This document shows, one piece after another, positions 46,935 to 59,763 of a stretch of 64,000 bases of DNA. The notes under the pieces are model-generated. The model saw nothing but the letters and a program-made list of their open reading frames with translations. It did not search any database and had not been told where the DNA came from. Made by a program: the position numbers and the translations under genes. The first letter of the stretch is position 1. Every line of letters begins with the position of its first letter. This DNA comes from Paenimyroides aestuarii (GTDB lineage Bacteria > Bacteroidota > Bacteroidia > Flavobacteriales > Flavobacteriaceae): positions 434,001 to 498,000 of the forward strand of contig NZ_CP102382.1 in NCBI RefSeq assembly GCF_024628805.1. Direction: 5' to 3'.

Positions 46935-46991
46935 CACATTGAAATTTATAACAAATGAGGTCGGGAACCTCGATTAAATCATTAAAAGATT

Positions 46992-47519
46992 ATGTCTGTA
47001 AAAATTAGATTACAAAGACACGGTAAAAAAGGAAAACCTTTTTACTGGGTAGTAGCTGCTGATGCACGTGCTAAAAGAGATGGTAAATTCTTAGAAAAAA
47101 TCGGAACTTACAATCCAAACACAAATCCTGCAACGATTGACTTAAATGTTGATGCTGCTGCAAAATGGTTATTTAATGGTGCGCAACCAACCGATACTGC
47201 TCGCGCAATTTTATCGTACAAAGGTGCATTATTAAAACACCACTTAAACGGAGGTGTTCGCAAAGGTGCTTTAACTCAAGAACAAGCTGATGCAAAATTT
47301 GCTGCTTGGTTGGAAGAAAAAGCAAACAAAGTAAACTCTAAAGTTTCTGGATTGGCTGACAACAAAGCTGCTGCTAAAGCTGCTGCATTAAACGCTGAAA
47401 AAGAAGTAAATGCAAAACGTATTGCTGCTGCACAAGAAGCTAAAGCTGCTGCTGAAGCTGCAACTGCAGAAGAAGCTACTCCTGAAGTAGAAGAAAATAC
47501 AGAAGAAACGGAAGCATAA
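46992..47519 (+). CDS. rpsP: 30S ribosomal protein S16
   Basis: 175 residues. The first ~85 residues are ordinary S16 ([30 protein letters not shown] split by conserved GTYNPNTNP and [13 protein letters not shown]). The remaining ~90 residues are a low-complexity Ala/Glu/Lys extension ([15 protein letters not shown] ... [15 protein letters not shown]), ending strongly acidic. Extended S16 tails are usual in flavobacteria; the tail's role is unknown. First gene of an operon with rimM, 17 bp downstream. Confidence 0.97.
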   Translation: MSVKIRLQRHGKKGKPFYWVVAADARAKRDGKFLEKIGTYNPNTNPATIDLNVDAAAKWLFNGAQPTDTARAILSYKGALLKHHLNGGVRKGALTQEQADAKFAAWLEEKANKVNSKVSGLADNKAAAKAAALNAEKEVNAKRIAAAQEAKAAAEAATAEEATPEVEENTEETEA

Positions 47520-47536
47520 TTTGTAAGCGATTTTGA

Positions 47537-48061
47537 ATGCGTATAAAAGATTGTTTTTACTTAGGAAAAATCGCAAAGAAATTTAGTTTCAAAGGCGAAG
47601 TTTTGGTGTTTTTAGACACCGATGAGCCTGAATTGTACACAGAATTGGAATCAATGTTCGTTGAAATAAACGGACATTTGGTTCCTTTTTTTATTGAAAA
47701 AGCATCCATACACAAAGAAAAATTTCTTCGCACACAATTTGAAGATGTGCATTCTGAAGATGCAGCTGATGATTTAGTGGGAAAAGATGTGTATTTGCCA
47801 CTTACCATGCTTCCGAAATTAGAAGGAAACAAATTTTACTACCATGAAGTGGTTGGTTTTGATGCCATTGACCAGCGATTAGGTAATTTTGGAACTATTG
47901 CCCGAATAAGCGACAACGGCGTACAAGCCTTGTTTGAAGTTCAAAAAGATGACGCCTTGATTTTAGTTCCTTTAATAGACGCATTTATTATTGAAGTAAA
48001 TCGTGAAAATAAATCCATTCTTTTCAACACGCCAGAAGGTTTGATCGATTTGTATTTATAA
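47537..48061 (+). CDS. rimM: 16S rRNA processing protein RimM
   Basis: 174 residues. Two beta-barrel domains: N-terminal RimM (YLGKIAKKFSFKGEVLVFLDTD) and C-terminal PRC-barrel (FYYHEVVGFDAID, LGNFGTIARI, ALILVPLIDAFIIEVNRENKSI). It binds S19 in 30S head assembly. The rpsP-rimM order is conserved in many bacteria; TrmD, the usual third member, is not adjacent here. Confidence 0.95.
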   Translation: MRIKDCFYLGKIAKKFSFKGEVLVFLDTDEPELYTELESMFVEINGHLVPFFIEKASIHKEKFLRTQFEDVHSEDAADDLVGKDVYLPLTMLPKLEGNKFYYHEVVGFDAIDQRLGNFGTIARISDNGVQALFEVQKDDALILVPLIDAFIIEVNRENKSILFNTPEGLIDLYL

Positions 48062-48088
48062 TTATCCCTAACTTTCATTTTAAAGCAG

Positions 48089-48096
48089 TATTTTTG
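48089..48096 (+). promoter_or_regulatory. Bacteroidetes -7 element (TATTTTTG) for the methyltransferase gene
   Basis: TATTTTTG, 21 bp before the start codon at 48118. Confidence 0.4.
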
Positions 48097-48117
48097 AAGT
48101 AAAAACCCACTTCAAAA

Positions 48118-48831
48118 ATGTTCCAATTCAAAAAATTTACCATTCAACAAGAGAGAAGTGCCATGAAAGTTGGTACAGACGGTGTTTTGCTTGGCGCTTG
48201 GACTCCTATTTTTCACCAACCTTTCAACATATTAGACATTGGCGCCGGAACCGGTTTAATTGCATTAATGCTGGCACAGCGAAGCGATGCAACACAAATT
48301 GATGCCGTGGAAATTGATGAAGATGCTTATGAAGAATGCGTTTACAACTTTGAACGAAGCCCTTGGAACGACCGTTTATTTTGCTATCATGCATCGATTG
48401 ATGAATTCACAGAAGAATTTTTTGAGGATGAAGAAGAATATGATTTAATTGTATCGAACCCACCTTTTTATTCTGAAAATTATTCATCGGGATACGAAAA
48501 ACGCGATCAAGCACGCTTTCAAGAAGCTTTACCGTTTGATGAACTAATAGAATGTGCACAAGCATTATTATCTGAAAAGGGCATCTTCGCAGTGATCATT
48601 CCCTATAAAGAAGAAAAAAACTTTATTGATTTAGCGGAATCTGTTGGATTGTTCCCGTTAAAGATAACACGAGTTAAAGGAAACACGGTATCTGAAATAA
48701 AACGCAGTTTAATCGCTTTTTCTAGATTCAAACAAGAATCTATTATTGATGAATTAACCATTGAAACAACCCGCCATAACTACACTGAAGCTTACATAAA
48801 TCTAACAAAAGACTTTTATTTGAAGATGTAA
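48118..48831 (+). CDS. tRNA1(Val) (adenine37-N6)-methyltransferase (TrmN6-like)
   Basis: 237 residues. Class I SAM methyltransferase of the YfiC/TrmN6 type: opening FKKFTIQQERSAMKVGTDGVLLGAW, SAM loop ILDIGAGTGLIALMLAQRS, acidic residue AVEIDEDAYEEC, and catalytic NPPF in YDLIVSNPPFYSEN, the signature of N6-adenine methylation. E. coli TrmN6 methylates A37 of tRNA1(Val), and the same substrate is inferred. The gene follows rimM by 56 bp with its own promoter element. Confidence 0.88.
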   Translation: MFQFKKFTIQQERSAMKVGTDGVLLGAWTPIFHQPFNILDIGAGTGLIALMLAQRSDATQIDAVEIDEDAYEECVYNFERSPWNDRLFCYHASIDEFTEEFFEDEEEYDLIVSNPPFYSENYSSGYEKRDQARFQEALPFDELIECAQALLSEKGIFAVIIPYKEEKNFIDLAESVGLFPLKITRVKGNTVSEIKRSLIAFSRFKQESIIDELTIETTRHNYTEAYINLTKDFYLKM

Positions 48832-48957
48832 CTACAATTCTATCACAAACAAACTACGCATTGTCATTTTTTACTTTTATTGATAATAATATAATTTTTA
48901 TTTGCAGATATTGAATTTTTAATTACTTTTATATAATAATTTTAAAAAATTCTAACC

Positions 48958-49797
48958 ATGAAAAAATTTTTACTTTCTTTAGCATTTATAGGTGCTGCAA
49001 CATTTACAACAAATGCACAAACTGTTTTATCACAAACTGGTGGTGCTGCACCTACAGTTGGTACTGTTGCATGTGGAAATAATCAAGCTCCATCACTAGC
49101 CGAGAACTCGTACTATAGAGCTTACACATTAAACGCTAATATGAACATTACTTCAGTAAAAGTCGGTGTTGGAACTGTAGTTGGAACAGTGCCAATCACT
49201 GTAAAATTACACAAAAGTTCTGGAGCCTTTCCTGCTTCGTACCCTGCCGGTCTTACTCAAATTGCTTCGACTACGAAAAATTTAACAACCACATCTACCG
49301 CAACAGCTATAGATGTACCTTTTAGCTCTCCTATATCAGTTGCTGCTGGTGATATAATTGTTGTAGAGGTTAATAATATTGCTACAAATGCTGGAAACGC
49401 ATATTACATGGGAGCTATCAGCGGAAGTGAAACAGCACCTGCCTACATAAGAGCTGCTACTTGTAATGTAACAACACCAACCACATTTGCAGCTGTATCA
49501 GCAACAGCAAATGGAAAAATTGTCATAGATTTAATTGATAACCCTAACGCATCATCAACTGAATTCTTTGCTCAAAATTTTAACTTATACCCTAACCCAA
49601 CTGCAGATGTATTATATATTTCATCTAAAAACGGTTTAGAAATGAAAGAAATTAAAATTACCGATTTATCTGGAAGAGTGGTAAGAACATTAAACAATGT
49701 TTCTACAATTAATGTTTCTGATCTTTCTGCAGGTACTTATTTAATTGATATCACTACTAAGGAAGGAAAAGCTTCTTCTAAGTTTGTTAAAAAATAA
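48958..49797 (+). CDS. Secreted protein with T9SS type A sorting domain
   Basis: 279 residues. Signal peptide about 1-20 (AATFTTNAQ), a beta-rich Thr/Ala/Gly domain of ~175 residues with a single repeated fold (ITSVKVGVGTVVGTVPITVKL ... GDIIVVEVNN), and a type A T9SS sorting domain over the last ~75 residues (FNLYPNPTADVLYISSK, IKITDLSGRVVRTL, GTYLIDITTKEGKASSKFVKK). Predicted to be carried across the outer membrane. The middle domain looks like a carbohydrate- or adhesion-type beta-sandwich, but no family was recognised. Strong terminator downstream. Confidence 0.85.
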   Translation: MKKFLLSLAFIGAATFTTNAQTVLSQTGGAAPTVGTVACGNNQAPSLAENSYYRAYTLNANMNITSVKVGVGTVVGTVPITVKLHKSSGAFPASYPAGLTQIASTTKNLTTTSTATAIDVPFSSPISVAAGDIIVVEVNNIATNAGNAYYMGAISGSETAPAYIRAATCNVTTPTTFAAVSATANGKIVIDLIDNPNASSTEFFAQNFNLYPNPTADVLYISSKNGLEMKEIKITDLSGRVVRTLNNVSTINVSDLSAGTYLIDITTKEGKASSKFVKK

Positions 49798-49823
49798 TTT
49801 TTAGTTCTTTTAATAGGTAAGCA

Positions 49824-49855
49824 AAACCGTCTCAATGCTATTGAGACGGTTTTTT
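49824..49855 (+). terminator. Intrinsic terminator of the T9SS gene
   Basis: AACCGTCTCAAT, loop GCT, ATTGAGACGGTT then TTTT. Long perfect stem. Confidence 0.85.
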
Positions 49856-50052
49856 ACTATAACTAGCTTAGCTTATTAATGCGTAAGATAAAGAATATAG
49901 GCTATAACATTTCATATCTCATCATTTATCACATAAAACGTTGAGCAAAATCACACAATGTACCTTCACACAACTTTTAGCCATTAAATAGCTCATAAAC
50001 TTCGCTTTCGTTTTGTTACAATACGCAAATAAAGGATAGTTAGTAAATTTAC

Positions 50053-50454
50053 AATTGACTTTAGCCATATTTCATGTATAATGTAAATTGTAATGCTGTA
50101 TATTTTAAAAAATCTGAGTTAATCTGTTTGATCTGTGGTTTACTTAAAGTTTCAAGTTCTTTTAGATGAGCTCCCTCCAACCTTATTTCGATGGTTATGA
50201 TGTAAATTATAATTGACTTTAGCCACATTTTATGTATAATGCAGATTGGATGATTGTATAATGTAGATTGCATGATTGTATAATGTAAAAATACGTGTAA
50301 AACTATAAATCTGTAGTTAGTCTGTTTAAGATTTCAAGTTCTTTTTAGATGAACTTGCCTCGAACCTTAGTTCGATAGTTATGATGTAAATTTACAATAG
50401 GCCTTAGCCACACTTCATGTATAATGTAAATTGTATTACTGTATATTGTAGAAA
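50053..50454. repeat. Degenerate tandem repeat downstream of the rRNA operon
   Basis: Three imperfect units start at about 50053, 50211 and 50397, each opening with a variant of TTTAGCCA(T/C)A followed by TATGTATAATG. Units 1 and 2 also share the later stretch TTTCAAGTTCTTT, GATGA and CGAT(G/A)GTTATGATGTAAAT. Unit length is about 160-185 bp. TATAATGTA(A)ATTG variants recur inside the units. The stretch 49860-50053 has no gene or clear repeat. No coding function seen. Confidence 0.7.
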
Positions 50455-50539
50455 AAAAGGCGACAACCCGATCCACCGAGCTTGCGAATTGCGCCGCACC
50501 ACCCGAGCGAAGCGAACGGTACGTAGTAAATAAAAAAAG

Positions 50540-50567
50540 AAAGCCCGTCTTGAAAAAGACAGGCTTT
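50540..50567 (-). terminator. Distal rRNA operon terminator
   Basis: On minus: AAAGCCTGTCTT, loop TTTC, AAGACGGGCTTT, then CTTTTTTT. 12-bp stem with one wobble pair. Confidence 0.85.
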
Positions 50568-50650
50568 ATTAAAAAAAGGCGGCGACCCGAGCTTGCGAAT
50601 TGCGCCGCACCACCCGAGCGAAGCGAACGGTACGTAGTAAATAAAAAAAG

Positions 50651-50678
50651 AAAGCCTATCTTGAAAAAGACAGGCTTT
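50651..50678 (-). terminator. Proximal rRNA operon terminator
   Basis: On minus: AAAGCCTGTCTT, loop TTTC, AAGATAGGCTTT, then CTTTTTTT, directly after 5S rRNA. The wobble base differs from the distal copy (TA here, CG there), yet the stem is kept in both. Confidence 0.85.
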
Positions 50679-50688
50679 ACTAAAAAAA

Positions 50689-50796
<108 letters not shown>

Positions 50797-50944
50797 AGCT
50801 TTTTGCTTCGCGCTCTAGGCTATATGCCCTATGCGTTAAGCTTATATTGTTAACATATTTTCGATACTTTTCTTATAGATATTTTATTAGCTTATAGCTT
50901 AAGGCTTTAAGCCTAAAGCCGGTATTTACAAAGCAACTTCCAGA

Positions 50945-53826
<2,882 letters not shown>

Positions 53827-54037
53827 CTACTTTTTTAGTTCTATGTTGTAAGCTATAGGTTATAGGTTCGAAAACCTAAAACGTATTTCTTATAACGTAC
53901 TACCAAAAAATGTGCTTTATATTATTTCTAATATCTTTTCTACTTTTTAAATGTATCTCAATATGTCAATGAACTTTTTGCTTCGCGCTTTACGCACTAG
54001 GCTTTTAGCTTTAAGCTTACAGCTTATTGCTTCTTGT

Positions 54038-54117
54038 GGAGAATAAGGGAGTCGAACCCTTGACCTTCCCGCCTATAGCGGGACGCTCCAGCCCCTTTTG
54101 GCTGAATCTCTTGTGGT
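54038..54117 (-). repeat. tRNA-like 80-bp unit, copy B
   Basis: Identical to the next unit. Read on minus it can fold as a near-cloverleaf: D-stem CAGCC/GGCTG, anticodon-like stem TCCCG/CGGGA with 7-nt loop CTATAGG, and a T-arm AAGGG-TTCGACT-CCCTT plus acceptor 3' strand ATTCTCCA, both the same as in the tRNA-Ala next to it. The 5' acceptor strand (CAAGAGA) pairs poorly, so a mature tRNA is doubtful. Confidence 0.65.
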
Positions 54118-54197
54118 GGAGAATAAGGGAGTCGAACCCTTGACCTTCCCGCCTATAGCGGGACGCTCCAGCCCCTTTTGGCTGAATCTCTTGTGGT
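54118..54197 (-). repeat. tRNA-like 80-bp unit, copy A
   Basis: Same 80 bases as copy B, adjacent to the 3' end of tRNA-Ala and in register with it: the GGAGAATAAGGG block recurs at 54038, 54118 and 54198, exactly 80 bp apart. The 3' half is tRNA-Ala-derived; the 5' half is not. Confidence 0.65.
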
Positions 54198-54270
54198 GGA
54201 GAATAAGGGAGTCGAACCCTTGACCTCCTGCGTGCAAGGCAGGCGCTCTAGCCAGCTGAGCTAATCCCCC
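54197..54270 (-). tRNA. tRNA-Ala (TGC)
   Basis: 74 nt with an encoded CCA directly after it (54194-54196). Acceptor GGGGGAT/ATTCTCC, anticodon loop CTTGCAC (anticodon TGC), T loop TTCGACT. Lies in the 16S-23S spacer, as is usual. Confidence 0.96.
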
Positions 54271-54357
54271 AATTTAGTTATGAATTGTGGATTATGAATT
54301 ATGAACTAAATTTAATAATCCCTCAACCCTAGAATTTCCTTTGAATAAAATAATTTG

Positions 54358-54431
54358 TAGTCCCGGGCAGACTCGAACTGCCGACCCCTACATTATCAGT
54401 GTAGTACTCTAACCAGCTGAGCTACGAGACT
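54358..54431 (-). tRNA. tRNA-Ile (GAT)
   Basis: 74 nt: acceptor AGTCTCG/CGGGACT, anticodon loop CTGATAA (anticodon GAT), T loop TTCGAGT, discriminator A. First tRNA of the 16S-23S spacer. Confidence 0.96.
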
Positions 54432-54501
54432 CTGTATTTTTTTATTCTGCTTTTTTTTTTGAACCAACAGTTAAAGAGTAAAAGATGTTTAAACCATCTC
54501 T

Positions 54502-56022
<1,521 letters not shown>

Positions 56023-56155
56023 TAATTTTTTATATTGTTGATGTGTCGTTTAAAACCTCTTGGTTATCCAAGAGCTTTTACTCTTTAATTCTCTGTTAAT
56101 CCAATATGTCTATGAACTTATTCTTCTTACCTTCGCTTCTCTCTCAAAGCGGTTG

Positions 56156-56185
56156 CAAAAGTAAAACTTATTTTTTAATCAGCAA
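56156..56185 (-). promoter_or_regulatory. rRNA promoter P3 (between tRNA-Val and 16S)
   Basis: On minus: TTG (56183-56185), 19-bp spacer, TACTTTTG (56156-56163), followed by CAACCGCTTTGAGAG. It matches the Bacteroidetes consensus in both boxes and spacing, so 16S can be transcribed independently of tRNA-Val. Confidence 0.65.
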
Positions 56186-56219
56186 ATTTATTTTTGCTTT
56201 TTTGAAAAAGTTTTTTTTG

Positions 56220-56294
56220 TGGGCGATGAGGGGTTCGAACCCCCGACCCCCTCGGTGTAAACGAGGTGCTCTGAACCAGCTGAGCTAATCGCCC
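56220..56294 (-). tRNA. tRNA-Val (TAC)
   Basis: 75 nt: acceptor GGGCGAT/ATCGCCC, anticodon loop TTTACAC (anticodon TAC), T loop TTCGAAC, discriminator A. It lies upstream of 16S on the same strand, between two promoter candidates. Confidence 0.96.
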
Positions 56295-56316
56295 TTTTTC
56301 TTTTTTGAACGGACTG

Positions 56317-56348
56317 CAAAGATAATAACCTTTTTCTATACCATCCAA
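56317..56348 (-). promoter_or_regulatory. rRNA/tRNA-Val promoter P2
   Basis: On minus: TTG (56346-56348), 21-bp spacer, TATCTTTG (56317-56324), 23 bp before tRNA-Val. Confidence 0.6.
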
Positions 56349-56405
56349 ATTTATTTTTTACTTTTTTTCCTATGAACGTAGCTTTCGTTGTCCTGAAAGC
56401 GGTTG

Positions 56406-56437
56406 CAAATATACTACTCTTTTTTTGGCTTTTGCAA
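56406..56437 (-). promoter_or_regulatory. rRNA/tRNA-Val promoter P1
   Basis: On minus: TTG (56435-56437), 21-bp spacer, TATATTTG (56406-56413), followed by CAACCGCTTTC. The downstream block is the same CAACCGCTTT that follows P3. Confidence 0.6.
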
Positions 56438-56544
56438 ATGGTTTTGGAAAGTTTTTTAATCTTTTTTGTAATTGTTTGACAGCGTGTGGTTTTGAAGTTT
56501 AAGCTAGGTGAAAATAATCTTTGCCAAAGTTGGGAACTTTGGCA

Positions 56545-56590
56545 AAGATGTACAATTTTACAAAATACAATTTACATTATACAGTAAAAC
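56545..56590. repeat. Isolated copy of the TATAATGTAAATTG repeat
   Basis: CAATTTACATTATACAGTA is the reverse complement of the motif in the degenerate repeats at 50.05-50.45 kb. It therefore appears in opposite orientation on the other side of the rRNA operon. The gap 56450-56850 otherwise holds only the REP-like element. Confidence 0.5.
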
Positions 56591-56665
56591 CGCGTTAGGG
56601 ATAGCAGCGAAAATCCTTTTTGTGAGCTTGCGAACAAAAAGATTGTAGCGAATAGCCCGACCCGA
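56591..56665. repeat. REP-like palindromic element, copy 1
   Basis: TAGGGATAGCAGCGAAAATCC, cut here at its core, opens the unit; CCTTTTTGT and ACAAAAAG arms form the inner hairpin; TTGTAGCGAATAGCCCGA closes it. It shares order and many bases with the element at 60448-60515. Similar palindromes are scattered through flavobacterial intergenic regions. Confidence 0.6.
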
Positions 56666-56851
56666 CTTTTTGCTTGTATTTTTCTGTGATGGACGAAATG
56701 GTGTGTGGGTTCTGAGTTTTGTTTTGAAACGGAATGGAAGGGGAACGCCCATATTTAATTTATAATTATTAAAGGCGCTGAAATTAAACAGATTAGAGGT
56801 TAAGCTAAATTTCTTTGGCTAATTTATTAGGTTTTGTAAGCTTTTTGCGTT

Positions 56852-56859
56852 TATATTTG
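56852..56859 (+). promoter_or_regulatory. Bacteroidetes -7 element (TATATTTG) for tRNA-Trp
   Basis: TATATTTG, 15 bp before the tRNA-Trp 5' end; the -33 box is not clear. Confidence 0.45.
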
Positions 56860-56874
56860 CATCCGAAATATTCT

Positions 56875-56945
56875 ACGGGTGTAGTTCAAGGGTAGAATAG
56901 CGGTCTCCAAAACCGTTGATGGGGGTTCGAATCCCTCCACCCGTG
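56875..56945 (+). tRNA. tRNA-Trp (CCA)
   Basis: 71 nt: acceptor ACGGGTG/CACCCGT, anticodon loop CTCCAAA (anticodon CCA), T loop TTCGAAT, discriminator G. Stands alone on plus. Confidence 0.96.
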
Positions 56946-56947
56946 CA

Positions 56948-56979
56948 TAAAAAAACCAGCCGATGAGCTGGTTTTTTGT
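56948..56979. terminator. Bidirectional intrinsic terminator
   Basis: AAAAAACCAGC, loop CGATGA, GCTGGTTTTTT. It can end tRNA-Trp on plus and the convergent outer-membrane protein gene on minus. Confidence 0.8.
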
Positions 56980-56980
56980 T

Positions 56981-58000
56981 TTATAAGCCTAATTGAAGGC
57001 CGATGCTCCAATAGTTTTGATCTACTGTATTGTCACTAAACACAGGGTTTAGATCGTATTTTATCACCAGCTTGAACGTGTCTTTTCCTGCATAAGCGGT
57101 TAAACCGTATTGAAAATCGTTTACGTTCCAATCGCCTTTTTGCTGTTCGGAAATTTTGTATCCATCGGCGTTTTCGTATCTGATGAATTGTTTGGAATTG
57201 ATGTTGTACCCTACATATCCCCCTATCCCAAAGTTGATTCCTTCGTTTGTTGTGAATCGGCGGTTTGCTTGGTTATAGGTTTTTGTGGTGGTTGTGAAAT
57301 CTAACGAAAGGGGTATGGTTATATAGGTGTTTCGCAAATAGGCGTAGTTTTTACGCAATTCTTTTGTTGAAGGCGCTGTTACTGTTTGGTTGCCTGCAAG
57401 GGTGAATTCGCGATTTTGTGTGGTTGCTAATCCGTTGTATTTAAAACCTAAACCGTAACGAATTCCCCATTTGTTATTGGTTTTGCTGAAAGGTGCTCGT
57501 GCGGCGATTCCCCATTCGAAATAATTGGAACGCAGATAACCGAATTCTGAATTGGCGAAAGCGCCATCGGTTGCTACATTGCCTATACCAAATGCCAGAT
57601 AAGGGGTGACTTTAGTGCGGTATTTTACTACGGTATCCATTTGTACGCCCATGGCAAAATCGAAAGGTGAGGTTTCTTTGCCCCAATCGTAGTCGTAGTT
57701 TTCTTTGGTTGCATCTTCTGCTTGAACTTCAACTACTTCTACTTCTTCCACAACTGGAACAACTTGGATCGCTACTGGCGGCTCGTTTGATAGTTTCGTG
57801 ATGATTTGATAGGCTTGCTCTTTTGTGATGCGCCCATTATCTACCTGATTATTTACCACTTTGATTTTATCGGTTAACGAATAATCTTCGTTGGCAACCG
57901 CTTCTTTTATTGCAGTGTTTTTTTCGATCAGGCTATCGATATTTTGAGCTTGTACCGATGCAGTGAATGCAAATAATGCAAAACATAATAGTTTTTTCAT
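56981..58000 (-). CDS. Outer-membrane beta-barrel protein with N-terminal helical segment
   Basis: 339 residues. Signal peptide 1-18 (ASVQAQ). An N-terminal helical stretch (about 20-75; KNTAIKEAVANEDYSLTDK, VDNGRITKEQAYQIITKL) and a Val/Glu-rich linker lead into a ~230-residue beta-rich barrel domain with alternating aromatic strands, ending YWSIGLQLGL, which fits an outer-membrane C-terminal strand. Its last ~90 residues resemble those of the upstream protein (GGYVGYNINSKQFIRYEN; NPVFSDNTVDQN). Last gene of the sigma-factor operon; function unknown. Confidence 0.65.
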   Translation of the reverse strand: MKKLLCFALFAFTASVQAQNIDSLIEKNTAIKEAVANEDYSLTDKIKVVNNQVDNGRITKEQAYQIITKLSNEPPVAIQVVPVVEEVEVVEVQAEDATKENYDYDWGKETSPFDFAMGVQMDTVVKYRTKVTPYLAFGIGNVATDGAFANSEFGYLRSNYFEWGIAARAPFSKTNNKWGIRYGLGFKYNGLATTQNREFTLAGNQTVTAPSTKELRKNYAYLRNTYITIPLSLDFTTTTKTYNQANRRFTTNEGINFGIGGYVGYNINSKQFIRYENADGYKISEQQKGDWNVNDFQYGLTAYAGKDTFKLVIKYDLNPVFSDNTVDQNYWSIGLQLGL

Positions 58001-58095
58001 TCTTAAGTATTTTATTTTTTAAGTAAGTGTGTAATTTAATAATTTGTTACATGCAAACACAAAGCTTGTGCCGTTTTTAACATTTTATTAAAATT

Positions 58096-59127
58096 TTATA
58101 GCAAATTAAACACCAAACTTACATTGAAAACGTTTTGATCTGCAAATGATTTTTTGAATACACTGTTTAAATTATAGGTAGCTTTTAAGTTAAGCTCTCT
58201 ATATCCTATATATGCACCGATACCGTAGGTGAACTTTTGAGCGTTGTATTTTGATATGATAGACGCATTGTAATCTTCCCCATTGATTTGATACCTGAAT
58301 GAATTGGTTAGATTTGTATTTAGCCCTATAAATCCACCTAAACCACCGTAAAAAGACTGACGTGATTTTATAATTGTGTTTCCAAATTCGTCGTATTTCT
58401 TCTTAGAAAAGTCGTATTCAAAATAATTAGACAAACGAAATTCTAAACTATTAATTCGGGATCTATCTACATCATAAGGTGCATTCACCAATAAGGTTTC
58501 ATTGTTAACAGATTCCATTATTTTATTCCCTTTGGGTTTAAAGGAATGCAACATATACCCCAAGTCATATCTGATGAAAAAAGGCGAAGTTTCTTTTCCC
58601 AAACGTGTTTTTCCTCCTAAACCAATTCCTAAAGAAGACAAGCCCGAACCTGAATAATAATCATTTTTTAATTTATTATCTACCAACATCATGCTGTTTC
58701 CAAGAGTAAGCTCTGCCATAAAAAGGGTTTTATTTTCTACCAACTGCTTTTGATACGCACTCATATCGGTACTGAAATTAATATTGTCTTCGATTTTGTT
58801 ATTGATTAAGACCTTAATTTTATCTTCCTGAATTTTGGTTTCTTCTTCGATTTGTTTGGCGTAGAACTCGGCTTTTTCGTTGCGCAACTTATCGGCTTCG
58901 GCTTTTGTTAATTGGTTGTTTTCAACTTTTTGGTCGATTTCGTTCAAATCTTGTTTCAGCTTTTCTTTGTTGTTTTTAATGATTAGATCGATATCATACG
59001 AAATATCGTTTACCTTTTTTGTAAACTCATTTGCCGATTGCACTGGGCGTTTGTCGCTAAAAAATTCTTGTGCCTGAACACTTAAAATGCTTAATAAAAA
59101 TGCGGTTGTTAAAAGTACTTTTTTCAT
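58096..59127 (-). CDS. Outer-membrane beta-barrel protein with coiled-coil N-terminus
   Basis: 343 residues. Signal peptide 1-19 (LSVQAQ). A Lys/Glu/Asn-rich coiled-coil spans about 30-115 (NNKEKLKQDLNEIDQKVENNQLTKAEADKLRNEKAEFY in part). The C-terminal ~210 residues form a barrel domain ending VFNVSLVFNLL. The shared tail (NSVFKKSFADQN) and the same helix-then-barrel layout make it a paralogue of the protein downstream. Its start lies 6 bp after the anti-sigma-like gene, so the three are probably one message. Confidence 0.65.
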   Translation of the reverse strand: MKKVLLTTAFLLSILSVQAQEFFSDKRPVQSANEFTKKVNDISYDIDLIIKNNKEKLKQDLNEIDQKVENNQLTKAEADKLRNEKAEFYAKQIEEETKIQEDKIKVLINNKIEDNINFSTDMSAYQKQLVENKTLFMAELTLGNSMMLVDNKLKNDYYSGSGLSSLGIGLGGKTRLGKETSPFFIRYDLGYMLHSFKPKGNKIMESVNNETLLVNAPYDVDRSRINSLEFRLSNYFEYDFSKKKYDEFGNTIIKSRQSFYGGLGGFIGLNTNLTNSFRYQINGEDYNASIISKYNAQKFTYGIGAYIGYRELNLKATYNLNSVFKKSFADQNVFNVSLVFNLL

Positions 59128-59133
59128 AATAGA

Positions 59134-59763
59134 TTATTTTGAATGTGCTACAACTGTGTTTATTTCTTTTACTTTTTTCCAGAAATTTTGACCGTTTGAA
59201 ACCATATTATCGGTTTGGCGTTCCATTTCGGCGCTTCGCAACAATTTGCTTGGATTCACTTTGATTTCAACTTTTGATGCAGCTATCAAAGGCTCTTCTT
59301 CGATGTGCTTTTCTGCTTTCTGAATGATAGAATAACTTTCGATTGGCTGACCTACTTCATGTTCTTTTGGTTGATTTTTATTATTTTGAACGATTTCTAC
59401 AGGAACTTTCTTGATTATTGCCGGTTGGTTTTTAGTATCTTCTGTTTTCTGCGGAACAACTGCTGTTTTCACAATTGAATGATGGTTTTGTGGTTGCTGT
59501 ATTTTATTTGACAATGTGTCTTTTGATACATACACATTATTGGAAGCTGGTTGAATCAATTCCGAATCTTGCTTCTGTAGTAACATAAACAACCCAAATA
59601 GTACAACAACAGATGCTGCTACTGCCCAATAAATTCTATATATTTTTGGTTTTGCTTGTGGTTCGTTTAAAAGATGTTCCATTCGCTGCCATGCATCTTT
59701 TGATGGTTTTATTTCACGGCGCTGGAAAAAATCTTTCATATCTTTTTCAAAATCTTCCATCAT
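59134..59763 (-). CDS. Probable anti-sigma factor (single-span membrane protein)
   Basis: 209 residues. The N-terminal ~42 residues are cytoplasmic and amphipathic (FEKDMKDFFQRREIKPSKDAWQRMEHLL), then one membrane helix at about 45-61 (AVAASVVVLFGLFMLL), then a long polar periplasmic region rich in Lys, Gln and Glu. The start codon follows the sigma-factor stop with no gap. Position and topology suggest that it binds and restrains the sigma factor; no zinc-binding HxxxCxxC motif is present. Confidence 0.7.
   Translation of the reverse strand: MMEDFEKDMKDFFQRREIKPSKDAWQRMEHLLNEPQAKPKIYRIYWAVAASVVVLFGLFMLLQKQDSELIQPASNNVYVSKDTLSNKIQQPQNHHSIVKTAVVPQKTEDTKNQPAIIKKVPVEIVQNNKNQPKEHEVGQPIESYSIIQKAEKHIEEEPLIAASKVEIKVNPSKLLRSAEMERQTDNMVSNGQNFWKKVKEINTVVAHSK

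Noticed and set aside
46957..46971. Riboswitch or S16 autoregulatory element before rpsP
   Set aside because: Only a 5-bp hairpin is visible; no known fold was recognised, so it is mentioned under the promoter entry only.
54038..54117. A functional extra tRNA
   Set aside because: The 5' acceptor strand does not pair with the 3' strand and the anticodon loop would give an ATA anticodon, so it is listed as a tRNA-like repeat instead.
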